Shown piece by piece: positions 54,544-64,000 of a stretch of 64,000 nucleotides of DNA. The DNA lies in the NCBI RefSeq assembly GCF_000264905.1, contig NW_006763143.1:90084-154083 (forward strand). The letters are read 5' to 3'. The translations under genes were made by a program, and so were the position numbers. How positions within the stretch are numbered: the first letter of the stretch is position 1; each line of letters begins with the position of its first letter. The notes under the pieces are model-generated. The model saw only the letters and a program-made list of their open reading frames with translations. It made no database searches and was not told the origin of the DNA. This DNA is from Stereum hirsutum FP-91666 SS1. Lineage: Eukaryota; Basidiomycota; Agaricomycetes; Russulales; Stereaceae.

Positions 54544-57500
54544 TCAAGCCTGACTTCTGGAGCCGGAAGACTCCCAGCCGACCTGATAAAATTGTTTGAG
54601 CAATAGCGGGGATTTCAAGCAGTTAAGACTCACCTCCATCGGGCCGCGTTTGGTGGAGGGAGGTGCATAGCTGTCGGAAAAGTTAAGAGTGGAAAGGTTT
54701 AGCGTATCGACTCCACCATTGTTGTCTGATTCCCTCAAAGAGGCTCTAGCATTAAGCCTGAGTGATCGGAGTCAATATTCGTCTTGGTCTTTCATTTCAG
54801 CATGATAGACGTACATTGCCAGCAAGGCGTTGGCGTAGACTGTGAATGTAATTGTGTCAGACTGGAGTACAAGTTGCACGTTTCTTGAGAACTTACGATT
54901 GTTGACGAAATCAAAGATGGCAAGGTAGACAAGATTATTGGGCATGGAAACGAACTATACGAGAAATACATAGTCAGTGGCCTCGCACTCGGAACCTTAG
55001 GCGTCAACGGCAGGAGAGTTTACCGTGATCAATATGACGATGTCTGTTACACTAGTCGAGTTCAAGTTTGTAGCCGGCTGCACGGAGTGATTAACTCACG
55101 CACCTAGTCAGAACGCCAGTGGTCAAACAGTATGTCATAATCTTGTGAAGCTGGTTGCTTGTCCTATGTTAGATTGCGTGCAGCGTCGAATGATGAGTAT
55201 CTGTCTAGAAAGGAACTAGAATTACGGTCAGGCTTACTTTCGTACCATGGTGTTCTTATTATGACGCCTCAATAGATACCACATAGTGACAGCGATGAAA
55301 GTATCATTCACGGAAGCAAGGACCTGCGAAGTGGCATAGTAGGGCTATACCGTACGGTGACCATTAGACTTGTGGATATACAGAGGAGCTCATTAACGCT
55401 CACCGTGACGTGGGCGCCGAACTGACTGAAGGCGGGGAATATCAATCTGAAAATGAAGGCATCAGTCGAAAGCATTAGTCCGCCAATTCATGATACGTAC
55501 ACTGTGACGAAGACCACTGGATATGTAACTCTCATTAGCATTGAGGGTTCACATTTTAACTTGGATTTCGAACTTGTGACGCCCAAAAGTTAACTTGCGC
55601 AAACTTGTGGCTGTACAAGTTAATTTGTCGCCGATAACTTGCAAGTTCGCAAGCTCGCTTGGCTGTCAAACTTGCGTTTACGAACTTGTATAGCTTGGCG
55701 CACTTGTGAAACTTTTGAGATTATGAGGCATCAATAGGTCCTTCTACCACTTGTATAGCACTTACCATGCCCCGTCGGACATACCTACTGTACATGTGAT
55801 CAGACTTTTGACTATTTGGTCTCGTACACGATCGCCAATGCGTAGCTGGTCGTTTGCCTGTGTACCTCAAGCATCACAAGTCAGGACTTGGATACTGTAG
55901 ATGATGACTCCGCGGACACATTAATCAAAGGTCATCATAGTTATTAGAAGTGCTAGCTCAGAAATGCATAGCCTGCCTCCTACTAAGCACCCGATGCTGA
56001 GATTTCCACTACTGGCACCCACCAAGTTATTACTTGTAGCATGCGAATAGCAATGACTTGGGCATCCCCAGTATCCAACTGTAACGAGACTTTTATAGCG
56101 ACTAGATATATACTCAACGATCACACTTGGTTCGACAAACTAGGCTACCTTAGTTAACTTGCAAGTTAGCATGCGTGCTCTACAAGCTCGCTTGAAAAAC
56201 TTGGCCTTACAAGTTTGTTCAAGCTTGCGTTACTGCAGTCATACAAGTTAGATCCAAGTGCCCACAAGTGAATCATACACCATGTCATAAGTTGATCAGT
56301 GTGCTAAATGTAGCAGTGGAAAAGGTATTTCGGACACGTGCTGACCGGGAAAACTAGAGTGAAGAGATGTGTACAACCGTACGTTAAAGAATCGAGATGA
56401 CCAAAGACCAGTGTTTCTAACATAGTTAAACAAGAGGTGACTTCGAGTCTTCACTCAGATATAACCCGTACGTGTGAAGTTTACCACTCTGTTTGACCCG
56501 AACGGAACGGGAGAATTATATCATCAACGTAATCCCAAGGATTCCATCTTTGCAACGGCCGGTATCGCCATGCCGGGCATCTATAGCCCATCGAGAAAAA
56601 TCAAATCTCCGAGGGTAAATTCCAGCTAGAGCGATAGCTCGAGAAAACCTCACGCAAAAGTGTACGCAGTGAGGTTTTAAGCCCGCTATAACTGATACAA
56701 AGTGATCGACGAGCGACTCGGTGTAGGAGCAACAAAGATTCTCAGTTGAGATACGCGTTAACATGAGAGAGGGAGGATAACGATGTAGGGCCTACCAGGT
56801 GTGATACTTATGGGTGCCATCGCTGGTGAGCTACACGGTTATCGAACATTATAGGAGCACAAGTGCGCCACAAGTGAGAGGTACGCAAGTGCCACAAGTT
56901 CGTTCCATTAAGTCATGCCCAATTTGGCAGGCAAGTCAAGTTACAAGTTCGCGCCACACGTTAAATTGCGCTGGCTCATTAGCATTCCGACTTATTGTGC
57001 ACCAAGCGCGAGCTCATCGTACCGACGTCAAACGCTAGACAGGGACATCTACCGTCAGTAAATTTTAGAAACATTGTGGGATATCGAGAGTCGGTACCAA
57101 AATTTGTCACAGTCAATACACCCTAAAACGAAACAGCAAATCGATATAAATATCAGTATGTAAGTGAGTGAAAGGACCTACTATGATTCCGACCAGCCAA
57201 TAATTCTTCTCGCTCACTAAGCGGAAGATCTCGTCAATAGCAGGACGAGCATATATTAGATCCACTCACTTATCCAGACGCGCCATCCGTAAAAACTGCC
57301 AGTGTTTTATTTATTATCAGCTGTAAGATGGTGTTGAATGAGCTCACCTGTGAGCGAGAAAAATGATAATCCCCTGTTATGCATTGTCAGTAAGCTCGAA
57401 AAGGTACACGGTTGTCGATGCTTACCGTAGTAATTGTGGCCACCTAGGCGAAGTCTGGGTCATTTATTGGAATGAAAGAAGAACCAGCCTGTATGCAACG

Positions 57501-58027
57501 CACCTGGTCAGACCTGTTCAAACCAATTAGCATCTGCTTACGGAAATCATCGAGGAACAGATAGGTCGAGACAACTCACGCAGTCGTCCTCAGCAATTTG
57601 TCGGGATCGTCAAACTCCACGATAGTCTTCCGCCATATGAAGTCACAATCGATAACCATATGGAGGGTCTCGAGTATCCTGTCCGTTCTTGAGAACAAGA
57701 GCATTTACTACCACGCCAAATGACGTACCACATCATTATCACCTGTGTGACCACCCGATGCGTCTTTATTCCGAAGCAAATCGGAGAAGAAAGGAGCGTT
57801 ACTAACCAGCGATTTGACACCCATGTGATCTGTCTTCCAGTATCTCTGGATATAGATCCACGTCTGTAACACAGTGATACCATAGAGGCTGAACGCGCGG
57901 AGTAGAACGTTAGATCAGGTCCTTTTGTGTGCAATTGTCAATAGACAACTCACATGCATGATATAAATACGCCAATAAGAACGGCTCCGGTAAGCGGGGG
58001 AAGGTATATGGCCTGCACGGAGGGCAT
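54544..58027 (-). CDS. DUF6534 seven-helix membrane protein (second paralogue)
   Basis: On the minus strand the ATG at 58027 gives 'MPSVQAIYLPPLTGAVLIGV', followed in spliced exons by 'LYGITVLQTWIYIQRYWKTD', 'ILETLHMVIDCDFIW', 'VATITTGIIIFLAHRF'-like and 'FYGWRVWIMSEKNYWLVGII'. After a very long gap come 'FSQFGAHVTVLASVNDTFIA' (about 55.43-55.29 kb), 'VTMWYLLRRHNKNTMVR', 'QLHKIMTYCLTTGVLT', 'VTDIVILIT', 'FVSMPNNLVYLAIFDFVNN', 'LYANALLA', 'LNARASLRESDNNGG' and the end 'VGWESSGSRSQA'. The order matches the first paralogue and the family. Introns are about 45-80 bases except one of about 1.6 kb (roughly 57.18-55.52 kb), which holds CAAGTT-rich, transposon-like sequence. Function is unknown; splicing across the long intron is inferred. 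Confidence 0.82.
55550..56990. mobile_element. CAAGTT/AACTTG-rich insertion(s) in a DUF6534 intron
   Basis: Three clusters of the motif ACTTG or its complement CAAGT occur: about 55,556-55,712 (mostly ACTTG), about 56,150-56,275 (mixed) and about 56,855-56,960 (mostly CAAGT). Left 'aacttggatttcgaacttgt' and the complement of the sequence near 56,270 ('acttggatctaacttgt') look like inverted ends, giving a unit of about 720 bases. Dense short subterminal motifs are typical of hAT-type elements, where they bind the transposase. No transposase is present. Exact ends and target duplications were not resolved. Confidence 0.6.
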
Positions 58028-59423
58028 GGTGAAGGAAAATACTCGAGGTTCGACGAGTGAATACGCTACTACTCGGCTTTTATACCCTCAGTTATCAAAG
58101 CGATGCTTTTTATACTTGGTTACGCTCCACTGACACACCGCATGTCGTTCACGTGTCACCTGATAGACGCCGACGAAACCGTGGGGCACTTCCTCTAATT
58201 ATAAGACAGCTTTACACGAGCCCTCAAGAAGTGGCTCCGTTTCGGCCGCATCAAAGAACGAGTTCTGAGTTTGCGTGACCTCGTCCGAGAATTTTGAATG
58301 CGGGTAACAATTTCCGTATTAGTTCCAAATCCTCTTGACGGTATCGGTTAAAATTCAGTCGCACGTAGCACTTCCTGTGGGACCTGTCTGCCCGTACCAC
58401 GCCGTAGACCTACTAACTTAGGCTTAGACCATGACATATGTCCTGAACTTCGACTTCCTTCCGTTGAGGCTCCATGTCGTGGTGAAGCTGCCGTATTTGG
58501 GTCAAATGAACGGTATCGGCGCTTGTCGCATGTTCAGCGTTCACTGGCCGAAAAGATGGAACTGCTAACGATTGGATACAGGTGAACTGAGTGTAAGGCT
58601 TCGCGCGTTAGAGCTTCGAGCGCTTCAGATCTTCTTCCGGGGTACGAAGGGCTCGCCGTGGGTGATAACCTGTGTTAGAAGCTATAGCTACCAGAGACTC
58701 TTGTGATGCCCATTCTCTACTTGCTCTGATCTTATGCATGTGAAGTGGTACTAATATTTCCACATTCGTGCACTAACTGAGAGCGTACAGGAAGTACCAG
58801 TGCAGAATGGAACACGAATGAAAGCGGATTCAGGTGAGCAGAGCCAGTTCAGCCTGCTGATTGATTCTTCAGCGTTTGTCTCAGCAAGGCGATGTCTGTT
58901 CTCAAACCTAGATGGACGCCGAAGCGCAATGCGATCGGCATCGAGCCAAAACTCTACTGTGCCGTGAAAGCCACTCACAGGTCATTATGACGTGGCCTGA
59001 AAGCGCTGAAATGTAAATTTTTTGAAACAAAATCTATTCACAAGTTTCTACCTCCTGGTGCTAGCCGCTACTTCTCGTATAATCCCTACGATAGGTAAAG
59101 CTCATATGCATTGTTTCGACAAATCTAATCAGGACGGCCTTGAGATTTAGGCGTCGAATGTACAGTGGGAATGTGCGTTATACAGTGTCCCAATGGACTG
59201 AGGTGAGCCTCTTTGTCTTCTTTTCGAAGCAATCAGTTTCTCACAGCGGCTTACTTATACTCAGATGCTCTACCGTGTCAAGAAGCAGTGAAATTATACT
59301 TGTCAAATATCTGCTGATCTGCATGGAATTAGATCTTTCTATGAGACGGTTCCTCTTGCCACTATATATAAAGGGAAGTCTGACGAGCAGTCAAAAAATA
59401 CATCCCCTGTGTCAACTTCAATT
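58028..59423. other. Intergenic, divergent promoters
   Basis: The stretch separates the minus-strand DUF6534 gene from the plus-strand synthase gene. Short frames have no motifs. The TATA-like site for the synthase is listed separately. Confidence 0.4.
59363..59373 (+). promoter_or_regulatory. TATA-box-like site of the alpha-oxoamine synthase gene
   Basis: The sequence ctatatataaa lies about 50 bases before the ATG at 59424. It is a strong TATA match on the correct strand, but transcription start data are needed to place the promoter. Confidence 0.5.
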
Positions 59424-60807
59424 ATGGCGCAGACTGCATTAGATCTCGCTATGGCTCGCTCCATTTCAAATCGGCCTTATTACTACGATTTCTCCCGTCC
59501 CAACATATCGACAACTGCCGATTTCTCGTCCAACGATTATCTGTCCCTTAGCACTGATCAAGCCCTTAGACACCTTGTTTCACGCCGCCTCGCGTCACTT
59601 CACAACCTTTTGGGTGCGAACGGAACTCGTACGTTGGACGGAAACACACAGGATCACGTAGCACTCGAGGAGACACTTCGTCGGTTTTATCGTGCTCCCG
59701 CAGCCGTGTTTTTCAACTCCGGTTACGACGCCAATCTCAGCGTTTTCGGCTCTATGCCACATGAAGGCGACATCTATGTTTTCGACGAGCTTGTCCACAC
59801 CTCTATCCGCGACGGTATACGACTCTCACGCGCCAGCTCCGATGCTTATCAGTTCTCACACAACTCTATGCCATCGTTGGAGCGTACGCTGAAGAAGGTG
59901 CTTGCTCGGTATCCCGCAGTGGCAGAAGGGAGGTCGACTGTGTTTGTCGTCGTGGAGAGCATGTATAGTATGGACGGAGACTTTTGCCCACTCTTCGACG
60001 TCGTCACACTTGTGCGCAGCCACATTCCACCATCTGCACGACACTTGATCATCGATGAGGCACATTCTACGGGAGTTTTCGGGGAATGTGGCCGTGGATT
60101 TGTATCTGCTCTCGGTTTGGAGGACGAAGTACAAACGAGAATCATGTGTTTTAGTAAAGGCTTGGCCTTTGTTGGAGGTTGGTCACATTCTCTGGATGTT
60201 ACCCATTCACATATTGATTGCGCACTTCTATTGTGACAGCTGTCGCTCTTACGTCTAAATCCTGTAGACGGTATCTCACGAACTTTGCCAGACCTCTCTG
60301 GTTCTCGACGTCTTTACCACCTTGCAATATCGCCACGTTGGAATGTATTCATGAATGGATGTCCAGTGATCACGGAGCCGAGGTACGCTCTCCGGACCTT
60401 CCAGGTGCTCACATTTGGATTTACACTGACCGTTTCTTCAGCACATCCACCGCTTGCAGAGAAACATCGAGTACTTTGTTGGCAGTATAGAGCGATCACT
60501 CGCTCAAATACCTCCTCACATTTTGTCACCTCTTCTTCGCGATCACTCCTTCATTGCATCCTCCGGTACAGTTATGTCTTCGCCAGTTGTTGCTATACTG
60601 AGTGGGGAAGCGAAGGGGTTGGCAGCTCATTTGTTGGATAGAGGATACTTCTCTCGTCAGCTTGGGTACCCAGTTGTGGATCGAGGGCTGGATAGAATTC
60701 GCGTGTGCATCCGTGCAGACCATACGCCAGGGGCCATAGATAAATTCATCGCGACTGTTTTGGAGTGGGCGCAATCTCAGTTAGTCGGCACTCGTACGAA
60801 ATTATGA
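59424..60807 (+). CDS. Alpha-oxoamine synthase family, PLP-dependent (AONS/KBL-like)
   Basis: Exons 59424-60177, 60240-60382 and 60442-60807 give 420 residues, the normal family length. These enzymes condense an amino acid with an acyl-CoA. Landmarks are 'DFSSNDYLSLS', 'LLGANGTRTLDGNTQDHVAL' (substrate and PLP region), 'AAVFFNSGYDANLSVF', 'VFDELVHTSIRDGIRLS', 'VVVESMYSMDGDFCPL', 'LIIDEAHSTGVFGECGRGF' (Asp and His contacting PLP) and 'IMCFSKGLAFVGG' (Schiff-base Lys). The C-terminal domain has 'IASSGTVMSSPVVAILSG' and 'RIRVCIRADHTPGAIDKFI'. It most resembles 8-amino-7-oxononanoate synthase (BioF) but could make another product. An alpha/beta hydrolase gene follows 763 bases later on the same strand. 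Confidence 0.88.
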
Positions 60808-61570
60808 TGGTTAAAAGGTATGTATTATCTTATGATCTTGCCCTTATGGATCGATCTAGTATTGATCGCACATTTAATCTACAGGTAGATGTTATAGCGT
60901 AAAATGTACAGATTTTGGGCGATTTGTCGTTTGTAATCGAACCAAAGTTGTATATTCATGAACTCTTAAAACCAATGAGATATGCATGTTGGTCGTACAT
61001 CTATACCTCCACAGCACAGCGACAAAACATGGTGACGTCTTTGGTGAGATATATCCATCATACGGCTCGAGCTCCAGCGAATGTAGCTGCGGAAAGCAGA
61101 AATTTTCACAGGCGCCTGTCCAGGGTACTAGCTGCGTTCTATGACAGAGCTTGAGTTTGTACAAAATATTGCGCCATATCATCAGCCGCGTTTAAACGCT
61201 TCGGCATCGTGCTGTTCAGTCACATTTCTGAGTCCATATTTGGAACCGAAACATCATCGGTCAGCGACCACGACGCGATGATTCTCTGGCGATAATAACA
61301 ACCCCTCGGAGTTCAGAAAACCTAAATTTATCCTACGTCTGTTCCACCGGCGCCCAATTCCTTCATCAAACTTCTGAGTCCTGTGGTCCCCACACCGGGC
61401 TTCGTTGCCGTGGAGATATTTTTGCCCCAAGCCGCAAGACCATGATCTTATCAATAAATTAAGGTCAGCATTCCGTATCCACGCAGAAATATTTTCTTGA
61501 GCAGTTTGTGTCTTTTACTGCGCTCAAACTTTGCTCCCCACATCGCAACATCAACTTCCCTGTTACTGCA
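60808..61570. other. Intergenic, nothing recognised
   Basis: The stretch holds the 3' flank of the synthase gene and the likely promoter of the hydrolase gene. No other feature was seen. Confidence 0.4.
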
Positions 61571-62649
61571 ATGCCTCACTCCAAGGACGGAACGTTCATC
61601 TATGCCGACGCAGCAGGGGATCCTTCGAAACCTTGTCTAGTCTTCGTTCATGGCGCACACCTGAGCGCGATTGTCTGGGATGACTTGTTCGTACACCATA
61701 AATTGCTGGATCTGTTCTATCTTGTACGCAATTCACCCTGGCGTTATCTCAGCTGTGTACTGAAAGACGTTTCTTTTGGATAGGTTCGATATGACGTTCG
61801 TGGGCACGGCCGAAGTGGCAAGCCTGAAGCGTCAGAGGGATACACGACGGACCTGTATGCCGAAGATTTTCTTGCAGTTATGAAACAATTTAATGTCGTG
61901 AAACCTCTCTTCATTGGATGGTCAGCTTTCTTTCCTCATCATCACGCGGAAGCTACAATATTAAATTGTATATAGGAGCCTCGGATGTTCGTTATATTCT
62001 TCTTCTGCTGTGCGTGCGCATGAGAGTGGATGCTCATATTATGCGTCACCTAGTCACGATTGCAGCAGACATTATGGCCAATCTTCCAAGCAACACACTC
62101 TTCGGACTCGTCTCCATGGCTGGCCTGCCTTACATGGAAATGCTTCCCGACGTCGCCAGCAAGACCACTCTTCAGTATGCTGGAGCGATGACGAACAAGG
62201 AAAATTTCCGAGGCGCTGTGGAGGCATGCATGTCCGTCGCCGACCTTCCATTCGCCAAACCTGAAGAGGTTCCATTCGACATCAGGTGCGCATGGCTCGG
62301 CACAATACTTCTTCCCTCTGTTGCAGTTAGGGGAAACTATTTTTCTCGGAAGCAAGACCCTACGAAACTGGTCGAAGCCGCAGGACAGGGTCTTCCCCTT
62401 TGCGTTATCAGTGGCACGGCGGATCAGGTTGTGTATCCCAAGGTCGCTCTGGAAGAGCTGCAAAGTCGCTTCACAGACATCACCCTCTACGAGATTGAAG
62501 GCGCAGGGCATGCCGTTTTCTATGATGCCGCCGAAGAGGTCGTCGACCACGTTGTCTCGTTTGCACGCAGAATCGGATTCACTGTGCGTGACATTTTGAC
62601 CTTCTTGATTATCTTGGGTATTAATACTCATTGTGTTTCTTAGACGTGA
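61571..62649 (+). CDS. Alpha/beta-fold hydrolase
   Basis: Exon 1 (61571-61723) starts 'MPHSKDGTFIYADAAGDP' and holds 'PCLVFVHGAHLSAIVWDD', the oxyanion-hole HG motif. Exon 2 (61784-61920) gives 'VRYDVRGHGRSGKPEASEGY' and 'VVKPLFIGW'. A tiny exon at about 61,978-61,986 completes the nucleophile elbow 'GWSLG'. The next exon, from about 62,053, reads 'TIAADIMANLPSNTLFGLVS' and continues to 'PLCVISGTADQVVYPKVAL' (acid residue Asp) and 'YEIEGAGHAVFYDAAEEVV' (catalytic His). It ends after a last splice at a TGA at 62647-62649. The full Ser-Asp-His triad is present, so the enzyme is probably active as an esterase or related hydrolase. The tiny exon is inferred from the required motif. Proximity to the synthase suggests a shared pathway, but this is not proven. 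Confidence 0.84.
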
Positions 62650-64000
62650 CCGATGTGTGGGCTTTCTCGCTCATGGCGGGCCTCCAGGTAGTGTTATTTT
62701 CCGTCGATATATAATAATTAGCATCTATTCAATACCCTTTTTTGATTCGACTCTCGATAATATAGGTTGCATTTGACACGATCTCGGAGCGGTGATAGTT
62801 GGTGTAGGTCTGTGCCGTGAGACTTGCTCAATTCCGAGTCCCATGAGTGTCACGAGGTTTGATCTTGTACAAGTTGGTATACCGAAAGGCGTAACGATCA
62901 AGGTAGGCAGCGGGGAAATTCAGGGGATGTCGGCATGTGTATGGGAATTCTGGGACAGAGAAAGTGGTCGCACAGAAGAGGCCTACTCAGTGTTACATTT
63001 CCATGAAGGAGCGTCATACTGTGACCTGTACCCGGCGCGTCCGGCGAGTCCGGCGACGCCTGGAGGCATCCGGCACTGCCTGGAGGCAGACGAGTTATGC
63101 CTTCAGGCAAATTCGAATACAGACGAGTTGTGCCTCCAGGCAGGATCCAACACATACGAGTTGTGCCTCCAGGCATGTTCGTACGACACGCTAATTGCCT
63201 GGAGACACAACTCGCATGTGCTCGGAATCACCTGGAGGCACAACTTGTGTGCTTGAATATGCCTGGAGGCGCAACTCGTATGCGTTCGGATTCTCTCCAG
63301 GCAAAAACATCCCAGGTTGGTTCCCGCGGGGTAGGGGGTGAATAGGGGGTGAGCAGGTAGGTGGTCTGCAGGCTGTAAATGGGCAAAAATAGGGCTATGG
63401 GGTCTGTGAGCAGGGTGGACTGAACGGTGAACCAGGAGAGAATGATAGGCAATAAAATTGCGGGAAAATGGTAGAATAATAATACATATATGCCTGTGCA
63501 CCCTTGGGGTACTAGCCTGGGTACCAATAGGGGAAACAGGGTGATATGGGAGTATTTTTGTAACTTTGCGAGTTTTGAGATTTCGAAAAAATGAATCACA
63601 TTGCTCGGTGTCGTTTCGATGGAATCAGTGTATAAAACGTGAATTGATGATGTGATTTGGCGAGATGAAGGAGGCCAATTTTGGGAGTTCTGTCTATTTG
63701 ACAAATATTTAGAAATATACAGGATGATAGGAATCAATTCTCAAAGGAATCGGTTTATTTGTTCTAAAGTTATAGTGTAAGCGGTCAGGACAATATTGCC
63801 ATACCGAGGCTGGAGGGGTTCGGTAGGCCAGAACCAGTGATATAAAGGTTCAATTGACTTGGTTTCTGCTGTCGTAGGTAGACATACATCACTACTTAAT
63901 TATGAAAGCCACACCTGACACAAAACCGTGACCATGGCCTTGATAGTGGTGCCGCGTCAAGGGGGGAGGAGGAGAACGTCTTACCCGAGGGGTACTGCAG
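62650..64000. other. Right-end stretch with no supported gene
   Basis: An open frame at about 62,792-63,256 is broken into repeats in its second half and has no recognised domain. Beyond 63,300 there are only short frames. The repeat array inside is listed separately. Confidence 0.4.
63058..63301. repeat. Direct and inverted GAGTTGTGCCTCCAGGCA array
   Basis: Three direct units (about 63,090-63,107, 63,123-63,142 and 63,158-63,176) share 'gagttrtgcctycaggca'. They are followed by three inverted units (63,196-63,213, 63,231-63,245 and 63,260-63,277) reading 'tgcctggaggcacaactc' with small changes. The spacers differ. Each unit contains the partial palindrome TGCCTxxAGGCA. Further 'gcctggaggca' copies lie just upstream at 63,058-63,090. 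The whole array can fold back on itself. Confidence 0.8.

Noticed and set aside
62792..63256. Plus-strand frame of 154 residues
   Set aside because: Its second half is the direct/inverted repeat array, and no known domain is seen in the first half.
63058..63301. CRISPR-like array
   Set aside because: The units change orientation and the spacers are of uneven length. This is a fungal nuclear genome, so a CRISPR array is not expected.

Overview
The window comes from the nuclear genome of a filamentous basidiomycete, most likely an Agaricomycete. The evidence is many phase-matched introns of about 45-75 bases with GT..AG ends, and families that are abundant in that class: a FunK1-type kinase, a Goodbye-domain STAND protein, two DUF6534 seven-helix membrane proteins, an F-box protein and a flavin monooxygenase. 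All gene models below were spliced by eye from reading frames and splice sites. Family names rest on recognised motifs, not on a database search.

Housekeeping genes form two divergent pairs: RidA (-) with COG8 (+) at 5.9-8.8 kb, and EXO84 (-) with DUS2 (+) at 20.9-26.2 kb. A chitin synthase regulator of the SKT5/CHS4 type (44.8-46.7 kb), a MARVEL protein (3.8-4.7 kb) and an intron-containing tRNA-Pro (47.8 kb) complete this core. EXO84, COG8 and SKT5 all act in secretion or cell-wall delivery, but nothing in the sequence shows that they are co-regulated.

Accessory regions lie between them. 8.9-10.05 kb is a foldback element with two 417-bp arms. 13.7-14.9 kb is an unrecognised gene whose exon pair has been tandemly duplicated together with its introns. 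15.2-17.0 kb is a decayed chimeric copy of the RidA/COG8 locus. 27.9-37.3 kb holds a P-loop NTPase with a nuclease-like C-terminus, a FunK1 kinase, a small MITE and two tandem RNase H-like genes. An F-box gene and a Baeyer-Villiger-like monooxygenase follow to 42.9 kb.

The right part has a long Ser/Thr-rich single-pass membrane protein (48.8-54.1 kb), a second DUF6534 gene with a roughly 1.6-kb intron full of CAAGTT motifs (54.5-58.0 kb), and an alpha-oxoamine synthase followed by an alpha/beta hydrolase (59.4-62.6 kb). Near the right end is a small array of direct and inverted repeats. Long stretches at 0.8-3.7, 10.05-13.7, 26.2-27.9, 42.9-44.6, 58.0-59.4 and 62.7-64 kb hold no gene that I could support.
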